A DNA stretch of 64,000 bases from Betaproteobacteria bacterium. GTDB lineage: Bacteria > Pseudomonadota > Gammaproteobacteria > Burkholderiales > Rhodocyclaceae. Position numbers and translations under genes: made by a program. Below the pieces are notes generated by a model. It was not told where the DNA came from and made no database searches. It saw nothing but the letters and a program-made list of their open reading frames with translations. Below, one piece after another: positions 44,228 to 52,233 of this stretch. The stretch is from the NCBI GenBank assembly GCA_020621405.1, contig JAHRYN010000002.1:354484-418483 (forward strand), given 5' to 3'. How positions within the stretch are numbered: the first letter of the stretch is position 1; every line of letters starts with the position of its first letter.

Positions 44228-45363
44228 TGGGTGTGGTAGCGGAGCAAGTCGAGAGCGCGTCGGTCGACGCAGATGGCTACATCGGACGTATTCCGGTGCG
44301 CAATCTGTGGCTGCTGATGCTCTATGCGTCGGAATTGTTCCGCACTCGCGGCATCGGCACTGTTGGTCTGGAGGACAACCCTGACGATATCCCCGATCTG
44401 GTCGCCGAGATCCTAGCCCACGCAGTGGAAGTCAGGCAGCGCCGCCGCCTCAATCTGGGCTATCGCTCTCGGGATGCTGTCCTTAACCGCGTTCGCGGCC
44501 GGATCGATGTCTTGAATACGGAGCGGCATCGATTGCTGGATCGTGGCTTGGTGGCCTGTCGATTTGATGAGCTGACCATCGACACGCCACGCAATCGCTT
44601 TGTCCGTGCGGCACTGGAGACCATCTCGAGAATTGTGCGTAGGGAGGACGTGTCTCATCGGTGCCGCTCACTTGCGAGCGGCATGAAGGCCATGGGTGTC
44701 TCCGGCGATGCGCCAACTCGTGCGCAGATGAGCACCGATCGCTTTGGCCGCAACGACGCGGACGACCGATTCATGGTGGCTGCGGCGAAGCTGGCTTTTG
44801 ATCTTGCCTTGCCAACTGAAGTGGCCGGGACGAACGTGCTGACGCTTCCAGATCGCGAGGTCACCTGGGTCCGACGACTGTTCGAGAAGGCCGTAGGCGG
44901 CTTCTATGACGTGGTACTGCAACCGCAGGGGTGGCGGGTTCGGTGTGGCGGTACGCTGGGCTGGCAGATCGAACAGAAGACAGCGGGAATTGACAAGATC
45001 TTGCCGACGATGCGAACCGACGTGGTGCTCGACCACGCGCCTTCAGGACGGCGAATCGTCATCGACACCAAGTTCACGTCGATCGTGACGAGCGGCTGGT
45101 ACCGTGAAGAAACCCTGCGCAGTGGTTACGTTTACCAGATCTACGCTTACCTGCGTTCTCAGGTTGGGCGCGATGACGCGCTTGCCGATTGCGCCAGTGG
45201 ATTGTTGCTGCATCCAGCGATCGGCCAGAGCGTTGACGAGACTGTGGTGATCCAGGGGAACCCTATTCGATTCGCTACCGTAGATCTGACTGCTTCGGCG
45301 GCAGATATGCGATCGCAGCTGCTGCGATTTGTTGACCCAATCAAGCCAGTGACAGGCCACTAA
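44227..45363 (+). CDS. mcrC: McrC-like nuclease subunit
   Basis: A 378-residue protein that begins in the stop of mcrB (TGATG at 44225-44229). The C-terminal PD-(D/E)xK core is visible: MRTDVVL (about 261) and RIVIDTKF (about 276). The N-terminal IPVRNLWLLMLYAS is typical of McrC. With McrB it cleaves DNA carrying modified bases from phage. It may restrict phages that evade BREX through base modification. Five base pairs separate it from the next gene. Confidence 0.88.
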   Translation: MGVVAEQVESASVDADGYIGRIPVRNLWLLMLYASELFRTRGIGTVGLEDNPDDIPDLVAEILAHAVEVRQRRRLNLGYRSRDAVLNRVRGRIDVLNTERHRLLDRGLVACRFDELTIDTPRNRFVRAALETISRIVRREDVSHRCRSLASGMKAMGVSGDAPTRAQMSTDRFGRNDADDRFMVAAAKLAFDLALPTEVAGTNVLTLPDREVTWVRRLFEKAVGGFYDVVLQPQGWRVRCGGTLGWQIEQKTAGIDKILPTMRTDVVLDHAPSGRRIVIDTKFTSIVTSGWYREETLRSGYVYQIYAYLRSQVGRDDALADCASGLLLHPAIGQSVDETVVIQGNPIRFATVDLTASAADMRSQLLRFVDPIKPVTGH

Positions 45364-45368
45364 AGAGC

Positions 45369-46382
45369 ATGGACCGGATCGCAATCGACACATGGGAAAA
45401 CATAAAAACGGAAGGCTGGAGTGCCATTCTTCTTGGCAACGGCGCGAGCATCGCTATTCACAAAGAGTTCGCTTACCCGACACTCCATGGCGTTGCTGAT
45501 GCAAAAGGACTACTCGCCACCACCGCGCCAGTTTTCGCCAGGCTAGGGACAACCGACTTTGAGCATGTTCTGCTCGCATGCTGGTATGCCGAGCACGTCA
45601 ACGTGGCCTTGGGAACTCCGTCGGCCGACATCTCTGCAGCCTATGCGGAAGTACGCACAGCATTGATCGAAGCTGTGCACAACGTGCATCCGGTACATGC
45701 CGATGTTGCCGCCGACCTACAGCGGGTGGGTGCGTTTGCCAGCGTGTTTCCGACTGTCGTCAGCTTGAACTACGACCTCACCCTGTACTGGGCCATGTTG
45801 CTGTTCAACTCAGCGAACGGGAGTTGGTTTAAAGACGCATTTCACGACGGGGAGTTCCAGACAGATTGGGAGTATCTGCGGCGGCCCTATGGAAACGCTG
45901 CAGGAGCAACATTGGTTTTCTATCCTCACGGCAGTCTTGCAGTTGCACGCGACTACCTGGGTGATGAGACAAAGATTTCTGTGGGCGCAGGAGCCGCAGG
46001 TGACCTGCTCGACACGATCACCCGCAGGTGGTCGTCCGGGAACTACGTGCCCGTGTTCGTTAGCGAAGGAACCAGTAAGCAGAAAGTTGCCGCGATTCGT
46101 CGGAGCCAGTACCTGACGAACGTGTATGAAGAGGTTTTGCCCAGCCTCGGAGATAGTCTGGTCGTGTATGGCTGGAGCTTTGACGAAAGGGATCAGCACG
46201 TGCTCGATGCCATCTCGGCGAATCCGCCGAAACGAATGGCTGTCTCAGTGTTCACTGGGCAACCAGACGGAGATCAACAGGCGTTCTGCCACCAGGTGCT
46301 CAAAGCTGCTGGCCGGTCCTTGCCTGACACAAAGCTCACGTTCTTCGATTCGCAGAGCCCGGGTTGCTGGAACAATCCATGA
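45369..46382 (+). CDS. DUF4917/SIR2-like protein of the McrBC operon
   Basis: A 337-residue protein with an N-terminal AILLGNGASIAI, a Gly/Ser-rich nucleotide-binding loop like those of SIR2-type NAD-binding folds. Later blocks are VVSLNYDLTLYWAML, FYPHGSLAVARD (a His in the region where sirtuins carry theirs) and SLVVYGWSFDERDQHVLDAI. These match DUF4917, a sirtuin-like family. SIR2-like domains in defence islands often hydrolyse NAD and abort infection. The gene is the last of the operon and converges on the phage endolysin. Confidence 0.75.
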   Translation: MDRIAIDTWENIKTEGWSAILLGNGASIAIHKEFAYPTLHGVADAKGLLATTAPVFARLGTTDFEHVLLACWYAEHVNVALGTPSADISAAYAEVRTALIEAVHNVHPVHADVAADLQRVGAFASVFPTVVSLNYDLTLYWAMLLFNSANGSWFKDAFHDGEFQTDWEYLRRPYGNAAGATLVFYPHGSLAVARDYLGDETKISVGAGAAGDLLDTITRRWSSGNYVPVFVSEGTSKQKVAAIRRSQYLTNVYEEVLPSLGDSLVVYGWSFDERDQHVLDAISANPPKRMAVSVFTGQPDGDQQAFCHQVLKAAGRSLPDTKLTFFDSQSPGCWNNP

Positions 46383-46417
46383 CGAGCCAGTAGAGGGGCT
46401 GCTGCACTTCTTCGAGT

Positions 46418-46897
46418 CTAGATGCCTGTCACCGCTCCGGCAGTCAGGAAGGTGATCTCCGCCTCTCGTCGGGCGACGAGACCTGGAAGTATCTTCCCGC
46501 CGCCGTTCACCCAGCGCCGTAGTTCCTGTCCAGCCGCAAGCCAGTCCCGCTGATTGACGCGCCGCCGAAGCGTTGATGTCTGCAGCCGCCCCGCGCCAAG
46601 GTTGAACGTAAAGTCCACGATGGCCGCGAGCCGCCCCTCCGGCTCGGTGGCCAGCACCGGGCAGTAGCGCAGCGTCGCCGCAAGTGCGGTCTCCAGATCG
46701 CGCGCCAGATACACCTCGGCTTCCGCCTCCCTAATCGGCGGGTGCTTGGGGTCGCAAAGGTGCCCGTAACCAATCGTCCAGAAGCCAGCGGGACAGATGT
46801 AGGGAACGGCGGTGATCTCGATTCCGCGTTTCACCCTGCGTTCGAATCCCTCGAAGCGCTTGGCCAGCTCAATGGCTGCTTTTGGCACCTCGATCAC
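46418..46897 (-). CDS. Prophage endolysin, GH24 lysozyme
   Basis: A 159-residue phage lysozyme. The T4/P22-type catalytic arrangement is visible: Glu in KRFEGF (about residue 16), then FWTIGYGH. Muramidase activity is expected on peptidoglycan at lysis. It has no signal peptide, so it needs the holin. The start overlaps the holin stop by ATGA; it is the last phage gene on this side. Confidence 0.9.
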   Translation of the reverse strand: MIEVPKAAIELAKRFEGFERRVKRGIEITAVPYICPAGFWTIGYGHLCDPKHPPIREAEAEVYLARDLETALAATLRYCPVLATEPEGRLAAIVDFTFNLGAGRLQTSTLRRRVNQRDWLAAGQELRRWVNGGGKILPGLVARREAEITFLTAGAVTGI

Positions 46898-47370
46898 GAC
46901 CGCACCCGGTCAAACACGCGCCCGAGGAACCAGAAGTTCAGCACCCCGGCCCATAGCGCCTGATCGGCCTCCGTCCAGGCATGCAGGATGGCCGTGCCCC
47001 AGCCAGCACCTGCAGTCACTGCAGCCGCGAATGCGGCCGTCTTGGCGGCGCAGTACAAGGCCATAAACCAGTAGGTGATGACCGGGCGAACGCTGCAAGA
47101 CAGGGCATCGGCCCAGCGCACGCCGGTTTTTTCGCCCTGCGTGCGAACGGCTTCTCGCAGTGTTTCGATGGCTCCGACGTTCCACGCGGCATCGGCTCCC
47201 GCGCCGATTTCCGACATTCGCTGCGCGCCACGCAGTTTCTCGAACTCCAGCGCCTTGTCCTGCATCGCTAATTCGTGGCCGCGCTCGCCTTTGCGGTCGA
47301 GCCATTTGAGAATTTCAGGCGCGAGACGGAAGGCCCCGCCGAGCAGGCCACCAAGCAGTGTCTCAATCAT
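46894..47370 (-). CDS. Prophage holin, 3TM-type
   Basis: A 158-residue protein with an N-terminal amphipathic segment (MIETLLGGLLGGAFRLAPEILKWL), a charged middle and two C-terminal hydrophobic segments (around VITYWFMALYCAAKTAAFAAAV and WAGVLNFWFLGRVF). This pattern fits the 3TM GTA/phage holin family. It lies between the DUF6127 and endolysin genes, with ATGA overlaps on both sides. Confidence 0.75.
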   Translation of the reverse strand: MIETLLGGLLGGAFRLAPEILKWLDRKGERGHELAMQDKALEFEKLRGAQRMSEIGAGADAAWNVGAIETLREAVRTQGEKTGVRWADALSCSVRPVITYWFMALYCAAKTAAFAAAVTAGAGWGTAILHAWTEADQALWAGVLNFWFLGRVFDRVRS

Positions 47371-47672
47371 TGCGGGCCTCCCATCAGTTTCAACTTGATG
47401 GCGGCCCCCACCAGAAGCGCGGCCAAGATGCCGGTGGTGATGACCTTGACAGTGGTCTGCCACACGGTACGGCGGGCATCGCGCCAGGCTTCGAGCAGGT
47501 CGCGCAGTTCACGGATGTCTCGTGCTGCGTGGCCGTTTTCCAGGCCAAGGTGGGTCAGGACACGCTCGGCCCCGCGTTCAGCGGCGCGGTCGAGCAGTTC
47601 GTCGAAGTCCTCGCGTCTCAGCAGGAGCATGTTCTCGACGAGCGCAGGCTGTTGTTGTTCGGGTTCGGTCAT
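47367..47672 (-). CDS. Prophage DUF6127-like membrane protein
   Basis: A 101-residue protein. ATG 47672 follows GGAGA and the conserved hairpin leader. An acidic helical N-terminus (EDFDELLDRAAERGAERVL) is followed by one C-terminal transmembrane segment (VITTGILAALLVGAAIKL). It resembles DUF6127 proteins beside phage holins; an accessory lysis role is likely but not shown. Confidence 0.7.
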   Translation of the reverse strand: MTEPEQQQPALVENMLLLRREDFDELLDRAAERGAERVLTHLGLENGHAARDIRELRDLLEAWRDARRTVWQTTVKVITTGILAALLVGAAIKLKLMGGPQ

Positions 47673-47677
47673 AGCAG

Positions 47678-47728
47678 TCTCCAGAAATGCGAAACCCGCC
47701 CAGTGCGTGAGCACATGGGCGGGTTTCT
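47678..47728. repeat. Hairpin-plus-leader repeat, copy 1 (before DUF6127 gene)
   Basis: On the minus strand: a 12-bp stem (TGGGCGGGTTTC/GAAACCCGCCCA) with an inner GTGC-GTGA-GCAC stem-loop, then CATTTCTGGAGA and the start codon of the DUF6127 gene. The stem arms are 47691-47702 and 47717-47728. A matching cassette precedes the major capsid gene. Confidence 0.75.
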
Positions 47729-47749
47729 GGTGGGTACGAGGAAGGGAAA

Positions 47750-48100
47750 TCAGATGGCCAGGCCAGCGCTCCATCCAGTGGACTTGTAGGCCGAGAGCTT
47801 GGCCTCGTCCTCAATGAAGCAAAGCCAGCCGATCTTTGGCACGTGGTACTCCCAGGCATCGGCGATGCGCACGGCGATCTGGTTGGTTTTGCCTGCCCAC
47901 ACGCCCGTAGCAGCCGCAGGCACGATGTAGCGGTCGCCGTTGGCGGGGCTGGCAGGTGGTGTGGTCAGGTCGCGGTCTTTCACGGACAGGCCGACCACCG
48001 CGCCGAGGCGCTTGAGGTTGGCGTCCATGCCGGTGTCCCAGCCACTTTCGCCGAGCGTCCAGCCGTAATTGAGTCCCAGGTTTGGGTCGGTTGATGACAT
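47750..48100 (-). CDS. Prophage DUF2793 protein
   Basis: A 116-residue protein with VGLSVKDRDLTTPPASPANGDRYIV and the Trp-rich WEYHVPKIGWLCFIEDEAKL, the DUF2793 pattern common at the distal end of siphophage tail modules. It probably belongs to tail-tip or fibre structure. GGAGA precedes ATG 48100. Confidence 0.85.
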   Translation of the reverse strand: MSSTDPNLGLNYGWTLGESGWDTGMDANLKRLGAVVGLSVKDRDLTTPPASPANGDRYIVPAAATGVWAGKTNQIAVRIADAWEYHVPKIGWLCFIEDEAKLSAYKSTGWSAGLAI

Positions 48101-48103
48101 GGT

Positions 48104-48712
48104 TTATCTCCAGAGATTCGATGCTTGGCCGATGGTTTGACGTATTCGCCGGACAGCGTCCGGGTCGCCTGTGCGGTGGCTTTGATGCGGGTGCTGTCGC
48201 CAGTGCCTGCCAACGATGGGTAGGTACAGCACGCCGCCCCGCTTGGCTACGAGCAGGGTCAGCAGCCAGTCGGCGAAGTTGTTGAGGTCGGTGGTTTCCT
48301 TGAGCACGGCTTCTACGGCAGATCGACGCATCACGATCAGGCCGTGCACATGGCTGGCGCTGTTCGCGTGCTGCCAGCGGCTGTAGGCCAGACGCCGCAC
48401 GGCGAGGTCCTGGCCGCTTTCGTCGGTCAGCGCCTCGTCGGTGTAGGCCATCACGGCTTGCGGGCAGGCGTCCAACGCATCGGCCAGTTGCCTGAAGGCA
48501 CTGGCTTCGTACAGATCGTCGGGATCGACGAAGGACACCAGTGGCAGCGTGCCTTGCGCATAACCTGCCGCGCGTGCCTCACCGATGCGGCCCGGAATGC
48601 CCGGCAAAACGTGCAACTGGATCTGTGCGTCCTCGAGGCTGGCGATGCAGGCCTCCCGCCATTCGGCAGGCTCGTTCAGGGTGAGCAGATGAACATCAAT
48701 GCGTGCTTCCAT
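48104..48712 (-). CDS. Prophage GT-A-like glycosyltransferase
   Basis: A 202-residue protein starting in the stop of the tail-tip gene (TGATG at 48710-48714). It opens with IDVHLLTLNEPAEWREACIASL and has the GT2-type VSFVDPDDLYEASAF (DPDD, DxD-like metal site), GYAQGTLPLV and VHGLIVMRRSA. It probably glycosylates a phage structural protein or a host surface. No flippase gene is next to it, so standard O-antigen conversion (gtrABC) is not supported. Confidence 0.75.
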   Translation of the reverse strand: MEARIDVHLLTLNEPAEWREACIASLEDAQIQLHVLPGIPGRIGEARAAGYAQGTLPLVSFVDPDDLYEASAFRQLADALDACPQAVMAYTDEALTDESGQDLAVRRLAYSRWQHANSASHVHGLIVMRRSAVEAVLKETTDLNNFADWLLTLLVAKRGGVLYLPIVGRHWRQHPHQSHRTGDPDAVRRIRQTIGQASNLWR

Positions 48713-50982
48713 CACACACCTCCCCAATACTGTCCCCAGCGCAGGCCGTAGCCTGCGCGATCCATGACCCGCACCTGCGGCTGCCAGCTGCTCAAACCAT
48801 CGCGCTCGGCACTGATTTCGACTGTGATGCGGTCGCCCAGCGCACCGGCATCCAGCGCGGCCACTGCTGCCGTCCAGATGTAGGCGGAACCAAGCAGCCC
48901 CGTCTCAGTACGAACCAGCACGTTGTTGCGATTACGGATGTGCACCGTGTAGGTCACACCTAGTTCCGGACCGATATCGCCTTCGTCTTGCTGCACGATG
49001 TAGGCGGTCTGCTGCGTGCGGTCGCGGTGGGCCCACGCGACGGTGAGATCACCGGCCACCACGGCAGGCTCGGTTTGGCTATTGAGTCGGATGCGACCAG
49101 GTGGATACGGCAAAGCCTGCCGACCGGTCAGCGCCATCGGCTGCCCATTGGCGGCCAGCACAGGATCGCCCTGATCGGTCGATGTGCGAGGAATCGCACT
49201 CACGAACACCGATTCGCCTGGGGCGCGCTCCGCACCTTCGGATGCCAGCCATTCACCGACACCGATCAGCGGAGTCCCCGATGCATGTGCCTGAGGTGTG
49301 GTGTCGAGCACGCCACGTGCGAGATCGATGGTTGCGTTTGCAGCATCGAAGGCCAGGACAGCGACGGCCTCTGCAATCGCCCCACTGGCATCCACCAGAT
49401 AGGCGTAGTCTCCCTCGGCCAGCCGCTCTGGTTGGCTGATGGCGGTCACCGGTACGCCGATGGCATCGGCCTCGCTGGCGGGCAAGGCTGCATCAAGCGT
49501 CAGCAGTGGTGCGTAGTCTTCGCCCACCACGGCAGTGAGGTCGCCGCCTGAAGCGCCGGTTGCCAATTGCCAATTCAGCTGCCCCGAGCCACCGGCGGCG
49601 GCCAGCGCACCGAGATAGGTGTCCGTGACGGTCAGGTAGGCCAGCTCTGCACGCGACAAGCGCCGGGCCAGCTCCCAATACGGCACCTCGACGGCCAGCA
49701 CCAAGGCGGGCGGCAAAGGTTCGATGGTCGGCTCATCGACGTGCGGTGGCGGGGGCGACAGCACGGTGTTGCTCATCCCGAACACATCTTCCATGGCTTC
49801 GATGCGCCACTCGGCCGCGCCCAAGGTGCCGGTGTCGATGCCGGTGACGCGCACCACCATCTGTTCTACACCCAAGCGCGGCCAGTTCAGCAGGAACACA
49901 TCGCCCGGCAGCGGCGCACGTTCCAGCGTGTCGCGCGCCACGGTCAGACTCATCCGGGCCAGTGGTGAACCCAAGGCTCGCAGGTCACGCAAGGCCAGCC
50001 GGGCAGCCAGCGGCCCGTAGTTGACGCCCGGGTAGTCGCGGCGCTGATTGATCACGCCGCCTTGCAACTGGATGGCGGCCAGGTTCTCAACCGTGACGGT
50101 GGCTTCACCGCCCGTTTGCCAGTCGGTGTAAACGACGGTCAGCTCGTTGGGCAGCTCGCCCCACTGGGCGCGTTCAAAGCGTTCCAGCCGCACGATTTCG
50201 TCGGGGCCCAACTGCGGCAGGCTGTCGATCCAGTAGTCGTCGCGCAGCAGTTTCAGCTCAAACGTGCCTTGCTCCGGATCGGTGTAGAGGATGCCGCCGA
50301 TGTGGTCGATGACCTGGCCGATGAAGCTCTCGATGGGCTGCTGGCGCGTCCAGATCAAATTGAGGCCGAAGCCCTCACTCGACAAAGCCCATGCCGCATT
50401 CCAGAAACTCCAGCCGATGGTGCTCTGCGGATAGCCCATGCCCCAGTGCGGATCGGTGAGGCACTGAACCAGGATGTGCGCCGGATTCATGCCGACGCTG
50501 ATCTCCTGTCCTTCGTCCTCATCCCAGATGCGGACTTCGGAATCTCCCATCCAGGCATGGTCATGCCAACCGGCATTGAAGCGACGCACCCGCACAGCCC
50601 AAGGCTTGATGTACGGGTTGTTGGCCGCAAACAGGATCTTGCGCGCCACCAAGGACAGCACGCCTCGGAATGCCGGAATGGCTGGCCCAAGGCGACTCAT
50701 CAGATAGTCGTTACGCCCCTGACCAGCATGGCCCGACAGCACATCGATGGTGCCCACGACGCCGCCTTCACGCTCGTCACCACCAAACAGGGTGGGCTTG
50801 TTGATGGAGAGACTGGTCAGCCCATGCCCGTTCGGTAGCGGCGCACGGTCGGCATCACCCCACGCTGGCCGGTCGCCCATCTGGATTTCCTGCACGGCAT
50901 CGACCGGCCCTTGGCACAGGGCTAGATGCAGCCCCATCCGGTAGCGGTAGCCAACGGTTTGCGATTTGCTGCTGCCACCCAT
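48712..50982 (-). CDS. Prophage tail-tip/host-specificity protein (J-like)
   Basis: A 756-residue protein with QTVGYRYRMGLHLALCQGPVDAV near the start and segments such as PELGVTYTVHIRNRN and a C-terminal Ig-like ISAERDGLSSWQPQVRV. It stands in the lambda J place and probably forms the central tip that meets the host. Coupled on both sides by TGATG. Confidence 0.8.
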   Translation of the reverse strand: MGGSSKSQTVGYRYRMGLHLALCQGPVDAVQEIQMGDRPAWGDADRAPLPNGHGLTSLSINKPTLFGGDEREGGVVGTIDVLSGHAGQGRNDYLMSRLGPAIPAFRGVLSLVARKILFAANNPYIKPWAVRVRRFNAGWHDHAWMGDSEVRIWDEDEGQEISVGMNPAHILVQCLTDPHWGMGYPQSTIGWSFWNAAWALSSEGFGLNLIWTRQQPIESFIGQVIDHIGGILYTDPEQGTFELKLLRDDYWIDSLPQLGPDEIVRLERFERAQWGELPNELTVVYTDWQTGGEATVTVENLAAIQLQGGVINQRRDYPGVNYGPLAARLALRDLRALGSPLARMSLTVARDTLERAPLPGDVFLLNWPRLGVEQMVVRVTGIDTGTLGAAEWRIEAMEDVFGMSNTVLSPPPPHVDEPTIEPLPPALVLAVEVPYWELARRLSRAELAYLTVTDTYLGALAAAGGSGQLNWQLATGASGGDLTAVVGEDYAPLLTLDAALPASEADAIGVPVTAISQPERLAEGDYAYLVDASGAIAEAVAVLAFDAANATIDLARGVLDTTPQAHASGTPLIGVGEWLASEGAERAPGESVFVSAIPRTSTDQGDPVLAANGQPMALTGRQALPYPPGRIRLNSQTEPAVVAGDLTVAWAHRDRTQQTAYIVQQDEGDIGPELGVTYTVHIRNRNNVLVRTETGLLGSAYIWTAAVAALDAGALGDRITVEISAERDGLSSWQPQVRVMDRAGYGLRWGQYWGGV

Positions 50983-51197
50983 CAGCCGTGCTCCCGCTGG
51001 CTGGACTGATTGCGGGCGTGCTCGACCACCCGCTGCGCCATTGCATCGCCGGTGGCCAGCAGGGTGTCGGCGTCACAGCCATCCCGCAGAAAGGCGCGGA
51101 AGTCCAGATCGTGACGCGCAAACCATGTGCGCGTGCCGTTCACGCACAGGCCTACGGCGCGCACGTGATCGATGGTGATGACGGTCTGCGTGGTCAT
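50982..51197 (-). CDS. Small prophage tail-tip protein
   Basis: A 71-residue protein (MTTQTVITIDHVRAVGLCVNG) with no assigned domain. ATG 51197 overlaps the preceding stop (ATGA); its stop overlaps the J-like start. Location suggests a tail-tip assembly role. Confidence 0.65.
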   Translation of the reverse strand: MTTQTVITIDHVRAVGLCVNGTRTWFARHDLDFRAFLRDGCDADTLLATGDAMAQRVVEHARNQSSQREHG

Positions 51198-51421
51198 TTC
51201 TTGCCACCTTTCTTCTTGATCGGATCGGCTTCCAGATCGCCGTACCAGACGACGTTGGAGCCGCGCAGCAGCACGGTACCGAACACGACGGGAATCGGTC
51301 GGCCTTCTTCTGCGGTTGGGGCATCGACGTCGGACAGGGACGCCGGTTTGGGTTCGGGCGGTTTCGGGGCGAGCGCGACCGAAACCAGCGCCGCCACCAC
51401 GATGACGACGAGGTACCACAT
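51194..51421 (-). CDS. Small membrane-segment prophage tail protein
   Basis: A 75-residue protein with an N-terminal hydrophobic segment (MWYLVVIVVAALVSVALA) then Pro-rich and IPVVFGTVLLRGSNVVWYGDL. The latter motif also occurs at tail-tip junctions of related phages. It ends with a Lys-rich tail. No enzymatic function is evident. Confidence 0.7.
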   Translation of the reverse strand: MWYLVVIVVAALVSVALAPKPPEPKPASLSDVDAPTAEEGRPIPVVFGTVLLRGSNVVWYGDLEADPIKKKGGKK

Positions 51422-51439
51422 GGCGATTTCTCCAGGGAT

Positions 51440-52228
51440 TCAGAACACGCCGGTCGAAAACGGGTTCTTGCTTGGGATGGCGGGAAAGCCTCCGTAGTTG
51501 TCGAGGTTGCCGAAGCGCGACTCGCACGTGGCCGTGCTGTGGTCGCAACCGACCGTCAGCAGCACTTCGGTGCCGACCTCAATGGCTACCGGATAGAGCA
51601 ACTCGACGCCGCCACCGTAGTCATTGACGATCATGTGGCGGGCACCTTCCGGGGTTTGCAGCCAGCCACCGGCCAAGCCACCACTGACGCTGCCGGGCGT
51701 GCCACCGTCGAGATCGACGTTGCGGCCATTGCTGTTGCTCACCAGGGCACTGGCGGAAATGGGTGAGGCACCACAGGCAGCTGAATACAGCACGTGGGAA
51801 CACTTGCGGCTGTAGAGCCGCCGCAACCCGATTCGCTTGAGACTGACCTGCGCCGACTCGCAGCGAACGCGAGCGACATCGTCAGCGACTTCGACGCCCA
51901 GCACCCGGCCCATCCAGCGCGTACCTGAGATCCACCAGTAGTCGCCCCACGTGTCTCGTCGTCCGATACGCAGGGTGATCGAGGTGGTGTCGCCGGTCAG
52001 CGAGTTGGCGAGCAGATGGCGTACCAAATCACAGTTCGGCGGCAGTTTCAGATCCAGCCCAGCCTTCGCAGCTTCAGCTCCCAGCGCCAGTTCGTTGCGT
52101 TCGATGGGCAGGCTTGCGTACAGATTGCCGTCCAGATCGACGTCGAATTCGTGCGGCGTCAGATAGAACTGCGCGCTTTCGCTGGCGAAGGCGTATAGCT
52201 CGACTTCCAGCAATGGGTTCTGGCTCAT
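51440..52228 (-). CDS. Prophage BR0599-family tail protein
   Basis: A 262-residue protein ending in CDHSTATCESRFGNLDNYGG, the four-Cys signature of phage BR0599/DUF2163 tail proteins, also found at distal tail/baseplate hub positions. Another Cys pair is CSHVLYSAACG. It is five bases after the next upstream tail gene. Confidence 0.88.
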   Translation of the reverse strand: MSQNPLLEVELYAFASESAQFYLTPHEFDVDLDGNLYASLPIERNELALGAEAAKAGLDLKLPPNCDLVRHLLANSLTGDTTSITLRIGRRDTWGDYWWISGTRWMGRVLGVEVADDVARVRCESAQVSLKRIGLRRLYSRKCSHVLYSAACGASPISASALVSNSNGRNVDLDGGTPGSVSGGLAGGWLQTPEGARHMIVNDYGGGVELLYPVAIEVGTEVLLTVGCDHSTATCESRFGNLDNYGGFPAIPSKNPFSTGVF

Positions 52229-52233
52229 CGTGC

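Noticed and set aside
48104..48712. Serotype-conversion operon gtrABC
   Set aside because: Only one glycosyltransferase-like gene is present; no flippase or bactoprenol transferase is adjacent.
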